A stretch of 64,000 nucleotides of DNA from positions 62,001 through 126,000 of the forward strand of contig CANQFM010000001.1 of the NCBI GenBank assembly GCA_947598825.1. Direction: 5' to 3'. The notes under the pieces were generated by a model. The model searched no databases. It was not told the origin of the DNA and worked only from the letters and a program-made list of their open reading frames with translations. Of this stretch, positions 18,090-27,880 are shown piece by piece. Positions within the stretch are counted from its first letter, which is position 1. Each line of letters starts with the position of its first letter. Origin of the DNA: an uncultured Eisenbergiella sp. (GTDB taxonomy: Bacteria; Bacillota; Clostridia; Lachnospirales; Lachnospiraceae). Both the position numbers and the translations under genes were made by a program.

Positions 18090-18155
18090 ATGAAAAAGTT
18101 TTGGCTTTTGCTTTTACAAGTATTATCTTACATGGGGAATATGAGTAAACTTTGA
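18090..18155 (+). CDS. Possible 21-residue hydrophobic peptide
   Basis: A short frame begins MKKFWLLLLQVLSYMG, with AAAGGAAG five bases ahead of the ATG, in the AT-rich gap between groEL and pepF. The Lys-Lys then hydrophobic pattern resembles small membrane or toxin-like peptides. There is no promoter that I can support, and so short a frame can arise by chance. Confidence 0.2.
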   Translation: MKKFWLLLLQVLSYMGNMSKL

Positions 18156-18201
18156 TTAAATTATGTATTTTTTGTAAACTTTTCATGTCCTGTCTGCGCA
18201 T

Positions 18202-18238
18202 AAAAGGGCCGGACGAAAATTCCTTTTCCGCCCGGCCC
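18202..18238 (-). terminator. Terminator of groES-groEL
   Basis: On the minus strand GGGCCGGGCGG pairs with CGTCCGGCCC, followed by four U. It lies 26 bases after the groEL stop codon. Confidence 0.75.
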
Positions 18239-18264
18239 TCTGATACGATCTTATGGGGCTATGC

Positions 18265-19905
<1,641 letters not shown>

Positions 19906-19911
19906 TTATGC

Positions 19912-20199
19912 TTATGCTTCGACGATCGCTACGATATCAGACTGCTTCACGACGATATACTCTTCTTCTTCCAGCTTCACTTCCGTGCCCGCATACTTGG
20001 AATAGATGACCTGATCGCCGACCTTGACTTCCATCTTCACTTCCTTGCCATCGACCATGCCGCCGGGGCCCACCGCGATGACTTCCGCCTGCTGGGGTTT
20101 TTCCTTGCTCTGGCCGGGAAGCACGATCCCGGATTTGGTCGTCTCTTCCGCTTCCAACTGCTTTAATACGACTCTGTCGCCTAACGGTACTAACTTCAT
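19912..20199 (-). CDS. groES: Co-chaperonin GroES (Hsp10)
   Basis: GroES caps the GroEL ring. The 95-residue protein has KLVPLGDRVVLKQLEAEE at the N-terminus, the mobile loop around KSGIVLPGQSKEKPQ, and the C-terminal YIVVKQSDIVAIV. It is the first gene of the dicistronic groES-groEL operon. The CIRCE operator lies about 45 bases upstream of its start, inside the 5' leader. Confidence 0.98.
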   Translation of the reverse strand: MKLVPLGDRVVLKQLEAEETTKSGIVLPGQSKEKPQQAEVIAVGPGGMVDGKEVKMEVKVGDQVIYSKYAGTEVKLEEEEYIVVKQSDIVAIVEA

Positions 20200-20244
20200 G
20201 ATTTCAGCCTCCTTATATCAATGTTTTCCTGCTTTCGTGTTTTG

Positions 20245-20271
20245 TTAGCACTCTTTCTTGTCGAGTGCTAA
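20245..20271 (-). promoter_or_regulatory. CIRCE operator (HrcA binding site) of groES-groEL
   Basis: TTAGCACTC, nine bases, GAGTGCTAA: a perfect match to the CIRCE inverted repeat. It lies just downstream of the predicted -10 element. Confidence 0.97.
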
Positions 20272-20282
20272 ACACTATCTGT

Positions 20283-20311
20283 ATATTAGTTTCGTTTCCA
20301 TCATTATGCAA
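20283..20311 (-). promoter_or_regulatory. Predicted groES promoter
   Basis: On the minus strand TTGCAT (20306-20311) and TAATAT (20283-20288) are separated by 17 bases. The start site would fall just before the CIRCE element, which is the usual arrangement. Confidence 0.5.
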
Positions 20312-20476
20312 CACGAAATAACTTTTCAAATCTCCCGTGATCTCTTTTTTTCTCTTGTTTTCTCTTTATATCTCTTTTTCTCTTATTATATCCAAAAAAA
20401 TGCAATTTCATACTTTTTTTAGATTTGCCAAAATGCCTGCATTTTATGGCATATTCGCCCGGAATGCGCAAAGAAA

Positions 20477-20505
20477 CCCCGGAATGAAAAAACTTCACTC
20501 CGGGG
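20477..20505 (-). terminator. Terminator of efp
   Basis: On the minus strand CCCCGGAGTGAAG pairs across a short loop with its complement, followed by TTTCTTT. It lies 17 bases after the efp stop codon. Confidence 0.75.
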
Positions 20506-20521
20506 CGCTGTTTCTTTTGGC

Positions 20522-21079
20522 TCAGACTCTGGACAGATATTCTCCGGTCCGGGTATCGATCTTGATCACATCGCCTTCATTGACGAACAGCGGCACATAT
20601 ACCATCGCGCCGGTCTCCACCGTGGCGGGCTTGTTGGCGCCGGTGGCGGTATCTCCCTTAAAGCCCGGCTCCGTCTCGGTGATCGCCAACTCCACGAACA
20701 GGGGCGGCTCCACCGCGAAAACGCTGCCGTTGTGAGAACAGATCCTGCAGGTTTCGTTCTCCTTGACAAACTTCAGAGAATCGCCGATCGCGTCCTTGTT
20801 CAGAGAGATCTGGTCATAAGTCTCCATATCCATGAAGGTATAAAGATCGCCGTCGTTGTAAAGATACTGCATATCCCTTCTGTCGATACGGGCGGTAGGG
20901 CACTTCTCGGTCGGGCGGAAAGTCCGCTCCACCACGCCGCCGTTCTTGATATTCTTCAGCTTTGTCCTGACGAAAGCCGCGCCCTTGCCGGGCTTTACAT
21001 GCTGGAATTCGATGATCTGATAAACGTTTCCTTCGTACTCAATGGTGACGCCGTTTCTGAATTCTCCTGCAGAAATCAT
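20522..21079 (-). CDS. efp: Translation elongation factor P
   Basis: EF-P relieves ribosomes stalled at polyproline stretches. The 185-residue protein starts [15 protein letters not shown] and has the tip loop [10 protein letters not shown], with Lys at the position modified in other bacteria. The OB domains II and III follow, ending in [19 protein letters not shown] before the ATG at 21079 excludes the longer frame. It has its own promoter and terminator and so looks monocistronic. Confidence 0.97.
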   Translation of the reverse strand: MISAGEFRNGVTIEYEGNVYQIIEFQHVKPGKGAAFVRTKLKNIKNGGVVERTFRPTEKCPTARIDRRDMQYLYNDGDLYTFMDMETYDQISLNKDAIGDSLKFVKENETCRICSHNGSVFAVEPPLFVELAITETEPGFKGDTATGANKPATVETGAMVYVPLFVNEGDVIKIDTRTGEYLSRV

Positions 21080-21124
21080 AGTATATCTTCCTCCTGATTG
21101 AAAGTCACAGTATAACCTTCTACC

Positions 21125-21153
21125 AGTGTATCCTAAAAGCCGCCATTTTTCAA
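21125..21153 (-). promoter_or_regulatory. Predicted efp promoter
   Basis: On the minus strand TTGAAA (21148-21153) and TACACT (21125-21130) have a 17-base spacer. A further -10-like TATACT lies downstream, so the exact start site is uncertain. Confidence 0.45.
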
Positions 21154-21181
21154 CCACTTTTTTTGAAAAAGAAGAAGCGTC

Positions 21182-22654
21182 TCACTCGGCGGCAAGCTCC
21201 AGTTCAAACCAGAAGCAGACGCCGTCCTCGTAGTTGGTCACGCCGAACGCCTGGTGCATGGAATCCATAACGGCCTTTACGATGGAAAGGCCGATGCCGC
21301 TCCCGCCGTATTCCCGGGTGCGGGCCTTGTCCACCTTGTAAAATTTCTCCCACAGATGCGGCAGCGATTCCTCCGGGATCGGCGTGCCAGTATTGAACAC
21401 GTTGATCCTGGCATGCCCCTCCCGGCAGAAGATCCGGATGTCGATCCGGCGCGCCCCGCTGCAGTGATGGACCGCATTGCTGAAATAATTGGTCAGCACT
21501 TCCTCCGTCATGAACTCGTCGCCCCAGACGAAGATCGGCTGCTCCTGGGAAAAATCCACCTCGATCTGCTCCTGTTGGGCCAAAAGCCGGGCCGACTGGA
21601 GATAATTGGCGATCAGGGCGGTAATGTCAAACCGCTCCATCGTCACCTGATCGCCGCCCGATTCCAACTGATTGAGGGTCAGCAGCTTCTTCACCATCTC
21701 GTTCATGCGAGCCGCCTCATCCACGATGACGCCGCAGTAAAACTGCATGCTCTCCGGGTCGTCCCCAAGCCCCTCCTGCAGCCCCTCCGCATACCCCTGG
21801 ATCAGGGCGATGGGCGTCTTGAGTTCATGGGAAACGTTGGAGAGAAACTCCCTGCGCATCTCGTCGATCTGCTCTTTCTTCTGAATGTCCCGCTTCAACT
21901 CATTGTTGGCGGTCTTTAATTCGGAGATCGTCGTCTCCAGGGTATCGGAGAGTTTATTGATATTTTCCCCCAACAGGGCGATCTCATTATGGCTCTTCCC
22001 CTCATACCTGGCCTCAAAATCCAGATGGGTCATCCGCCGCGAGATCTCCGCCAACTGCAGGATCGGGCTTGTGATCCTGCGGGAAACAAACCAGATGATC
22101 ACCCCGCTGGCAAGCGCCGCCAGGATCCCCACATAGGCCAAAAACTGATTGGCAATGCGCACGCTGTCCTGGATCCCCTCCAGCGCCGTCCGGATCAGGA
22201 AAAAATCCTGATTGCTCAATATACCCCATATTTCGATATATTCCATTCGGGTCATCGTATCCCCGATACGCTGGATCACATAACGGTCCGTCTCCTCCAT
22301 GACCTGGGACTGCTCCCTGGACTGCATGAACACATGCTGCAAAAGCTGTCTGCGCATATAATCGGAGTCGTTCCCGGAGATCTTCACCGTCCGGGAATTG
22401 GCGTCCACCACCAGCACGGACAGGTTATATTTCGCGCAGCTTTGCTGCAGCGCCAGGTCATAGTCTTCCGAATCCAGCGTTCCCTCGTCCACGGCCCGCT
22501 GCAGCTCCCTGTAGACCTTCAGCAGCACATCCTGCTTGTTGCGGATGTAGTACCGCTCCAGAAGGGTATTGTTCACAAACCAGTTCAGCAGGATGGTTCC
22601 CGCCATCAGGCCGATAAAGATGGCGGCAAACTGCCTGCGGATCGAATCTCTCAT
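21182..22654 (-). CDS. Membrane sensor histidine kinase (HAMP, HisKA, HATPase_c)
   Basis: The 490-residue protein has transmembrane segments near residues 8-27 and 165-190 that flank an extracytoplasmic sensor domain of about 135 residues. A HAMP linker, a HisKA domain with phospho-acceptor His276 in VSHELKTP, and an ATPase domain (GGSGIGLSIVK) follow. The start is uncertain: an ATG at 22654 with a weak site, or a TTG at 22672 overlapping the response regulator. I prefer the ATG. It phosphorylates the adjacent OmpR-type regulator. The signal is unknown; the neighbouring MATE gene is co-oriented but separately promoted. Confidence 0.93.
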   Translation of the reverse strand: MRDSIRRQFAAIFIGLMAGTILLNWFVNNTLLERYYIRNKQDVLLKVYRELQRAVDEGTLDSEDYDLALQQSCAKYNLSVLVVDANSRTVKISGNDSDYMRRQLLQHVFMQSREQSQVMEETDRYVIQRIGDTMTRMEYIEIWGILSNQDFFLIRTALEGIQDSVRIANQFLAYVGILAALASGVIIWFVSRRITSPILQLAEISRRMTHLDFEARYEGKSHNEIALLGENINKLSDTLETTISELKTANNELKRDIQKKEQIDEMRREFLSNVSHELKTPIALIQGYAEGLQEGLGDDPESMQFYCGVIVDEAARMNEMVKKLLTLNQLESGGDQVTMERFDITALIANYLQSARLLAQQEQIEVDFSQEQPIFVWGDEFMTEEVLTNYFSNAVHHCSGARRIDIRIFCREGHARINVFNTGTPIPEESLPHLWEKFYKVDKARTREYGGSGIGLSIVKAVMDSMHQAFGVTNYEDGVCFWFELELAAE

Positions 22655-22661
22655 GATCGCT

Positions 22662-23339
22662 TCATGCCTCAAACTTGTAACCCATGCCCCAGATGGTCTT
22701 GATCTGTTCGCCCCTGCCGCCCAGCTTGCTGCGCAGTTTCTTGACGTGGGTATCGATCGTGCGTGCGTCGCCGAAGTAATCGTAGTTCCAGACGTTATTC
22801 AGGATCTTCTCCCTGGACAGCGCGATCCCCCGGTTCTCCAGGAAATAGGACAAAAGTTCAAATTCCTTATAGCTTAATTCCACGTCTTTGCCGTCCACCT
22901 GCACCATATGGGCCGCCTTATCCATCCGGATACCGCCCGCCTCCAGGATCTGATCTTCCCCCGCCGCGCCTGCCGTCCTGCGCAGGATCGCTTCCACCCG
23001 GGCTACCAGGATCCGGGGGCTGAAGGGCTTGGAGATATATTCGTCCACTCCCAGGTCAAAGCCCTGCAGCTCATCCTTTTCGTCGCTTTTGGCCGTCAGC
23101 ATGATAATGGGGACTTTGGAATAGCTTCGGATCTCCCGGCACACCTGCCAGCCGTCCATCTTCGGCATCATCACGTCCAGGATGATCAGGGCGATCTCTT
23201 TATCGGAAAAAAAGAGATCCAACGCCTCGCTGCCGTCTCCCGCTTCCAGCACTTCGTAATTCTCCCTCTGCAAAAAATCCCTTACCAGCTTGCGCATCCG
23301 GCTTTCGTCGTCCACCACCAGAATTTTTCTTTTTTCCAT
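22662..23339 (-). CDS. OmpR/PhoB-family response regulator
   Basis: The 225-residue protein has a receiver domain with acidic pocket Asp10-Asp11, phospho-acceptor Asp55 (in LIILDVMMPKMDG) and Lys in ISKPFSP. A winged-helix DNA-binding domain follows (YKEFELLSYFLENRG, DARTIDTHVKKLRSKL). The start MEKRKILVVDD is preceded by a purine-rich site. It ends 7 bases before the kinase gene, and a well-matched promoter at 23402-23430 drives the pair. Confidence 0.95.
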   Translation of the reverse strand: MEKRKILVVDDESRMRKLVRDFLQRENYEVLEAGDGSEALDLFFSDKEIALIILDVMMPKMDGWQVCREIRSYSKVPIIMLTAKSDEKDELQGFDLGVDEYISKPFSPRILVARVEAILRRTAGAAGEDQILEAGGIRMDKAAHMVQVDGKDVELSYKEFELLSYFLENRGIALSREKILNNVWNYDYFGDARTIDTHVKKLRSKLGGRGEQIKTIWGMGYKFEA

Positions 23340-23401
23340 ATCCCGTTCCACTCCCCTTCCAACAGCGTAAATTCCGCCCTTTTTCATGAGTATACCAGGA
23401 A

Positions 23402-23430
23402 ATTATGTATAAAATGTGACGGAATGACAA
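23402..23430 (-). promoter_or_regulatory. Predicted promoter of the two-component operon
   Basis: On the minus strand TTGTCA (23425-23430) and CATAAT (23402-23407) are separated by 17 bases; each matches consensus at five of six positions. Confidence 0.65.
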
Positions 23431-23443
23431 AAAACATTTTCCG

Positions 23444-24799
23444 CTATAGCTGCATCCGTTTCCCCGCGAAAAACTCCTCCACCCGCTTCATGATCCAGAA
23501 ATAGGCCGGGAACAGGAACAGATCCGCAAAAACCCAGGCCAGCGGATTGGCAAAGCACACCGCCGTGAAGCCGAAAGCCGGCACCAGCACCATGCCCGCC
23601 AGCCCCCGGGCCACCATTTCGCTGACCCCGGAGAAAATGGCCAGGGAAGAATAGCCGATGCCCTGGATCAAGAACCGCACGATATTCACAAAGGCCAGCG
23701 CGCAGTAAAAGGCGCTGTTACAGATAAGCATTTGCCGGACGTTGTCCAGGATCGCGGTCTCTGTTGGATCCACAAACAGGCAGGCGATCCTCCGGCCGAA
23801 GAAAAAAAGCACCGCAAAGGCTGCCGCCGCATAGATACAGCCCATAATATTGGCCTCCCGCAGCCCCTGGCGGATCCGGTCCGCCCGCTTCGCCCCCATG
23901 TTCTGTCCGGCGTAAGTAGCCATGGTGGCCCCCAGGGAATCGAACACGATGCTGAAAAACATGCTGATCTTGCCTGCCGCCGTCACCGCCGCCACCGCCG
24001 CGGAGCCGAGCATATTGACCGAGCTTTGCAGGATTACGCTGCCGATGGCCGTGACCGAATACTGCAGCCCCATGGGCACGCCCATGGTCAGAAGCCGGAT
24101 CATCATCCGCCGCCTGGGCCGCGCCTCCTGACCATTCATCCGCAGGATCTCAAATCGGCGGATCATAAAGATAAGACAGCTTACGCCGGCCACAGCCTGA
24201 GAGACTACGGTCGCCACGGCGGCCCCCGCCACGCCCATGTGCAGCACCAGGATACAGAACAGATCCAGCACAATATTCAGCCCCGCAGCCAGCGTCAGAA
24301 AATAGACCGGCGTCCTGGAATCTCCCATGGAACGGATGATCGCCGAAGTCAGATTATACAAAATCGTCACCGGGATCCCCGCAAAAATGATCACGATATA
24401 GCGGTAGGAATCCTCGATGATGTCCTCCGGCGTCCGCATCCAGACCAGGATCTGACGGCACAGGGCCACCGTAAGGACGGTGATGACTACCGCCGCAACC
24501 GTTCCCAGCCAGGCGCTGTTGGCAACATAACCGCGAAGCCCCTTTTCATCCCTCGCGCCGAAGCGCTGGGAAATAGGGATGGAAAAGCCGCTGCAGAGCC
24601 CCATACAAAAACCGATGATCAGAAAGTTGATGGAACCGGTGGCCCCTACCGCGGCCAGCTTGGTCACGCCCAGGAATTTGCCCACAATGACCGTGTCCAC
24701 CAGGCTGTAAAACTGTTGGAACAGATTTCCCAAAATCAGGGGGACCGCAAAGCTTAAGATGAGCTTTCTAGGGCTCCCCTGCGTCATATCTTTCACCAT
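23444..24799 (-). CDS. MATE family efflux transporter
   Basis: This 451-residue multidrug/toxin exporter has two MatE halves; the first opens PLILGNLFQQFYSLVDTVIVGKFLG. The true start is the ATG at 24799: AAAGGAGA lies 9 bases upstream and a promoter at 24833-24861. The long in-frame run upstream of it lies in non-coding sequence. It is a paralogue of the exporter at 6874-8223. It precedes the two-component pair by 104 bases on the same strand; regulation of the exporter by that pair is possible but not shown. Confidence 0.93.
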   Translation of the reverse strand: MVKDMTQGSPRKLILSFAVPLILGNLFQQFYSLVDTVIVGKFLGVTKLAAVGATGSINFLIIGFCMGLCSGFSIPISQRFGARDEKGLRGYVANSAWLGTVAAVVITVLTVALCRQILVWMRTPEDIIEDSYRYIVIIFAGIPVTILYNLTSAIIRSMGDSRTPVYFLTLAAGLNIVLDLFCILVLHMGVAGAAVATVVSQAVAGVSCLIFMIRRFEILRMNGQEARPRRRMMIRLLTMGVPMGLQYSVTAIGSVILQSSVNMLGSAAVAAVTAAGKISMFFSIVFDSLGATMATYAGQNMGAKRADRIRQGLREANIMGCIYAAAAFAVLFFFGRRIACLFVDPTETAILDNVRQMLICNSAFYCALAFVNIVRFLIQGIGYSSLAIFSGVSEMVARGLAGMVLVPAFGFTAVCFANPLAWVFADLFLFPAYFWIMKRVEEFFAGKRMQL

Positions 24800-24832
24800 G
24801 AAAAAAATCTCCTTTCGCATTTCCAACAAGCA

Positions 24833-24861
24833 TATATAACACGCCTGCCGCAAAAATGCAA
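24833..24861 (-). promoter_or_regulatory. Predicted promoter of the MATE gene
   Basis: On the minus strand TTGCAT (24856-24861) and TATATA (24833-24838) have a 17-base spacer, with a start site about 25 bases before the AAAGGAGA site. Confidence 0.6.
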
Positions 24862-24948
24862 TGGAGATTTTTTGCGTCTGCCCTACTTTTTTGCACTGCC
24901 GTTTGGGAAGCGTCCCCGCGTCCTGCGATCTTCCAAAAGCGTTCGGCC

Positions 24949-25710
24949 CTAACAGCACATAAACATCCTGCCGCCGCAGCAAAGATTGCAGACAAGGTTC
25001 GCCAGACAAAGCTTCCAGCAGAAATTCCCGCCGGGGGCCGCCGGCATTCCGCCGTAGCGGTCCTGGCGTCCCGTATACCAGGCGCCTCCCGCCTCCATCC
25101 GGTTCTTCCAACTGGAATACTCTGGGTTCTGCGGCTCCATGGACGCGGCCATCCGGGCCTGCTCCAAAGCCGCCGCGTTATTGCCCACTCCCTGGTTTGC
25201 CACCGAGCTGTAATAATACCAGGCGGCGGTGCGTTCCGAAATGCTGTTCAGCACGTTCAGCGCTTCCGTAAAGTGGCGGCTGTTGATATAGTTGGCGGCC
25301 GCCCTCATATGGATCGTGTAGGGATCGTCCCCCTGGGCGTCCCCATAGCCCGCCCTGCGCTGTCCGTAGCTTCCCTGGCCGAAACCGCCGAAGCCTCCGA
25401 AAAACTCATCAAAGAAGTCGTCAAACCCGCCGTAGCCGCCTGCATAACCGCCGCCGGGACTGCCCGTATAGCTGCCCGAAGCGCTACGTCCGTCTTCATA
25501 GGCATAGCCGCTTTCGCCCCGTTCCTTCTCCTTCATGATCTGCTGATACGCCTGCTGGATCTCCTTGAACTTTTCTTCCGCCTGCTCCTTGTTCGGATTA
25601 TTGACGTTGGCGTCCGGGTGGTAGATCCGGCTCAGCTTCCGATATGCTTTTTTCACTTCCTCCTCGGACGCCCCCCTGGGAACGCCGAGTACCTGATACG
25701 GGTCGCGCAT
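24949..25710 (-). CDS. J-domain protein with Gly-rich linker and cysteine-rich C-terminal tail
   Basis: The 253-residue protein has an N-terminal J domain (residues 2 to about 65, with HPD at 31-33 in RIYHPDANV), which would stimulate an Hsp70 ATPase. A Gly/Tyr/Phe-rich linker follows (about 70-125), then a helical TPR-like region ([40 protein letters not shown]). The last 24 residues hold seven cysteines, including two CC pairs. It is not DnaJ: no zinc-centre CxxCxGxG repeats and no client-binding domains. GGAGG five bases ahead fixes the start. It is third in an operon with a zinc-ribbon protein and DUF5685. Confidence 0.85.
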   Translation of the reverse strand: MRDPYQVLGVPRGASEEEVKKAYRKLSRIYHPDANVNNPNKEQAEEKFKEIQQAYQQIMKEKERGESGYAYEDGRSASGSYTGSPGGGYAGGYGGFDDFFDEFFGGFGGFGQGSYGQRRAGYGDAQGDDPYTIHMRAAANYINSRHFTEALNVLNSISERTAAWYYYSSVANQGVGNNAAALEQARMAASMEPQNPEYSSWKNRMEAGGAWYTGRQDRYGGMPAAPGGNFCWKLCLANLVCNLCCGGRMFMCC

Positions 25711-25764
25711 CTTTACCTCCATGCCGCAGGCCAAAACGCCGGACGGCAAAAACCTCTGTCCGCC

Positions 25765-26604
25765 CTACCGCTTTTCCTTTTTCTTCTGCAGCATCTCATA
25801 CCGGGACCATACCCCGGAATACAAAATATTGCGAAGGATCTCCACGTTTTCCAGGATGGGCAGCTTTTCAAAAGCTCTGGAACACTCTGCCATCATCATC
25901 TGCAGCATGGTATAGGCATACCGTTCAAACGCCTGCGCATCGGGAAATTCCGCCTTCTTTTCCAAAAAAACATTATAGCTGCCGCTCTTTTGATCCCTGT
26001 CCATATCCTCGTAGGCGTCCATCAGATAGAGGAACTTTCCAAGATAAAAGCCCATCCGGCGTAGCGTATCCTCCCACTCATCCCTGCGCCATGCCAAAAT
26101 TTCAGCCATGATCCTGCCAAAGCATCCGCTGGCCAAATCCGGATCCTTCTCCCGGGTTTTTTCATACAGATGGATATTTTCAAGCTGCCTGTAGATCTCT
26201 TCCGCTTTTTCGGGGTAGGCACGGCTGATCCGTTCGTTTTTTTTGCGCAAAAGCCCGGCGGTTGCCTTTCCGGAAAGCCTGCGCTCATCACTCCAGTCAT
26301 CCATCCCTTTGTAATAGGAAAGCAGGAGATTCATATCCGCGGCATAGTCCGTAAAAGGATTGCGCCTGACAGCGTGAGAATGCACCGGATGCGGCATACA
26401 CCGGCAGCTTTCCTCCTGCGTATCCGGCTCGTAAAGGGCGCTCAGCAGCATGACGAGGAAGGTCATATCGTAACTCAGCGTCATCTGTCCGCCTGCTCCG
26501 TATCGTTCCTTCAAGCTCCGGCACAGGCCGCAGTAATAGGAACGGTAGCAGTCATATTCCCTGAATTTCATTTCCTGTTGATTGACGATGATATAGCCGA
26601 ACAT
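25765..26604 (-). CDS. DUF5685 family protein
   Basis: The 279-residue, mostly helical protein is of unknown function. The N-terminus FGYIIVNQQEMKFREYD and the motif YYCGLCRSL (Cys25, Cys28) are the family hallmark. Cys67, Cys69 and His72/75/77 form a second possible metal cluster. I also see DDWSDE (102-107) and DAYEDMDRD (196-204). Their spacing and character recall the two Asp-rich metal motifs of helical isoprenoid/squalene synthases. That fold link is my inference and needs structural testing. It lies between the zinc-ribbon membrane protein and the J-domain protein, with gaps of 30 and 54 bases. Confidence 0.75.
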   Translation of the reverse strand: MFGYIIVNQQEMKFREYDCYRSYYCGLCRSLKERYGAGGQMTLSYDMTFLVMLLSALYEPDTQEESCRCMPHPVHSHAVRRNPFTDYAADMNLLLSYYKGMDDWSDERRLSGKATAGLLRKKNERISRAYPEKAEEIYRQLENIHLYEKTREKDPDLASGCFGRIMAEILAWRRDEWEDTLRRMGFYLGKFLYLMDAYEDMDRDQKSGSYNVFLEKKAEFPDAQAFERYAYTMLQMMMAECSRAFEKLPILENVEILRNILYSGVWSRYEMLQKKKEKR

Positions 26605-26634
26605 AACTCTTTTCCTTTGATCTTCTGCCCCAGG

Positions 26635-27030
26635 TCAGCTCTTTTTCGTAAAATGGGCGTTACACTTCGGGCACCGGATCTCCACCTTCCCGTGCCCTCT
26701 GGGAATCCTGATCTTCTGCCGGCAGGAAGGACATCTGTAAATGTGATGGGTCTTTCTCTGCGCCAATTCTCCCTTCGCCTTGAAAAACCGCGTCCGCACT
26801 TTTGCCGTCGCAGCCAGATACCGCTGATTCTCCGCATAACGCCGCGGGATATTGCGGGAAAAGATCCTGAAATACTGATAGATCAGCACCAACAGCGCCA
26901 GGGCGTACCATAACCGGTAACGTGAAAAAAGGGAAAGGATCAGAAACGCAAAACACAGTCCCGACAGGAATCTGCCGAACTGATCTGCCCCATAACGGCC
27001 CTGCATAAACCGGATGATTTTTTCCTTCAT
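26635..27030 (-). CDS. Membrane protein with C-terminal zinc ribbon
   Basis: The 131-residue protein has two hydrophobic segments (about residues 20-36 and 40-56) followed by a basic region. The C-terminal zinc ribbon has paired motifs CPSC (about 99-102) and CPKC (about 120-123). It probably holds a metal-bound ribbon on the cytoplasmic face. The family is unnamed to me. It is the first of three co-oriented genes (zinc ribbon, DUF5685, J protein) and starts 90 bases after tpiA. No promoter is visible there, so read-through from the glycolytic genes is likely. Confidence 0.7.
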   Translation of the reverse strand: MKEKIIRFMQGRYGADQFGRFLSGLCFAFLILSLFSRYRLWYALALLVLIYQYFRIFSRNIPRRYAENQRYLAATAKVRTRFFKAKGELAQRKTHHIYRCPSCRQKIRIPRGHGKVEIRCPKCNAHFTKKS

Positions 27031-27045
27031 AAGCTCCTATCCCCC

Positions 27046-27109
27046 GTTTGCCTACGCCGCCGGGCGCAGGCAAACAGCGGGCGCTGCGCTCCGGCAGACG
27101 CCCGCTGTT
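27046..27109 (-). terminator. Tandem end-overlapping hairpins between tpiA and the zinc-ribbon gene
   Basis: Two long inverted repeats share three bases: 27073-27109 (11-bp stem AACAGCGGGCG) and 27046-27075 (8-bp perfect stem GTTTGCCT plus inner GC pairs). Neither is followed by a convincing U tract in the minus direction. They may attenuate or protect the mRNA rather than terminate fully. In the plus direction the first is followed by seven U. Confidence 0.5.
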
Positions 27110-27120
27110 CATGTGTTTTT

Positions 27121-27870
27121 TTATTTATAGTTCACGATCTTGCCAAAGTCGGCCTTCAGGGAGGCGCCGCCTACCAGGCCGCCGTCGATATCGGGCTGTG
27201 CGAACAGCTCCGCCGCGTTGCCGGCGTTAACGGAACCGCCGTACTGGATACGGACCGCCTGGGCAGTATCTGTATCATAGATCTCCGCGATGCAGTCACG
27301 GATGCCCTTGCAGACCTCCTGCGCCTGTTCCGTAGTAGCGGTCTTGCCGGTGCCGATGGCCCAGATGGGCTCATACGCGATGACCATGCCCTTCACCTGA
27401 TCGGCTGTCACCCCCGTCAGATCGGATTTGATCTGCAGACGGATCCAGTCCATCGTCACGCCCATCTCCCTCTGCTCCAGGCTCTCGCCGCAGCACAGGA
27501 TCGGGATCAGGCCCGCTTTCAATGCCTGCTTCACCTTCTTGTTGAGCAGGCAGTCGCACTCCTTGAAGTAATCGCGGCGCTCGGAATGGCCGATGATGAC
27601 GTATTTCACGCCGGCATCCACCAGCATCTCCGCGGAAATCTCCCCGGTATATGCGCCCTTGTCCTCAAAATACAGGTTCTCGGCGCCCACCTCTACGTTG
27701 GTCCCCTTCACCGCTTCCACTACGGGAATGATGTCGATGGCGGGAACGCAGTATACCACGTCCGCTTCATCGGTCACGACCAGATCCTTTAAGGTGTCGC
27801 ACAGCGCAACGGCCTGGCTGGGCGTCATGTTCATTTTCCAGTTGCCTGCGATAATCTTTCTTCTTGCCAT
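27121..27870 (-). CDS. tpiA: Triosephosphate isomerase
   Basis: TpiA interconverts dihydroxyacetone phosphate and glyceraldehyde 3-phosphate. The 249-residue protein has NWKMN (substrate lysine), IGHSERR (catalytic histidine), the catalytic Glu in [12 protein letters not shown] with loop 6, and the phosphate-binding GGSVN and GGLVGGASL. It starts 10 bases after pgk, and its ribosome binding site overlaps the pgk stop codon. Confidence 0.98.
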   Translation of the reverse strand: MARRKIIAGNWKMNMTPSQAVALCDTLKDLVVTDEADVVYCVPAIDIIPVVEAVKGTNVEVGAENLYFEDKGAYTGEISAEMLVDAGVKYVIIGHSERRDYFKECDCLLNKKVKQALKAGLIPILCCGESLEQREMGVTMDWIRLQIKSDLTGVTADQVKGMVIAYEPIWAIGTGKTATTEQAQEVCKGIRDCIAEIYDTDTAQAVRIQYGGSVNAGNAAELFAQPDIDGGLVGGASLKADFGKIVNYK

Positions 27871-27880
27871 AGATTTCTCC

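Larger units (their letters stand above)
17929..18264. other. Gene-free region between groEL and pepF
   Basis: This holds the groEL terminator (18202-18238), a second strong symmetric hairpin (18035-18070), and an AT-rich core between them. The core contains a 21-codon plus-strand frame (18090-18155) with a plausible ribosome binding site. A TATAAT on the minus strand at 18071-18076 lacks a -35 partner, so the pepF promoter remains unassigned. Confidence 0.5.
20200..20521. other. Intergenic region between efp and groES
   Basis: These 322 bases carry the CIRCE operator (20245-20271), the groES promoter (20283-20311) and the efp terminator (20477-20505). The remaining 165 bases or so are AT-rich, with no gene that I can support. 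Confidence 0.6.

Noticed and set aside
16381-18093. 570-codon plus-strand frame opposite pepF
   Set aside because: It lies entirely opposite a clear M3 peptidase gene and runs on into a terminator hairpin.
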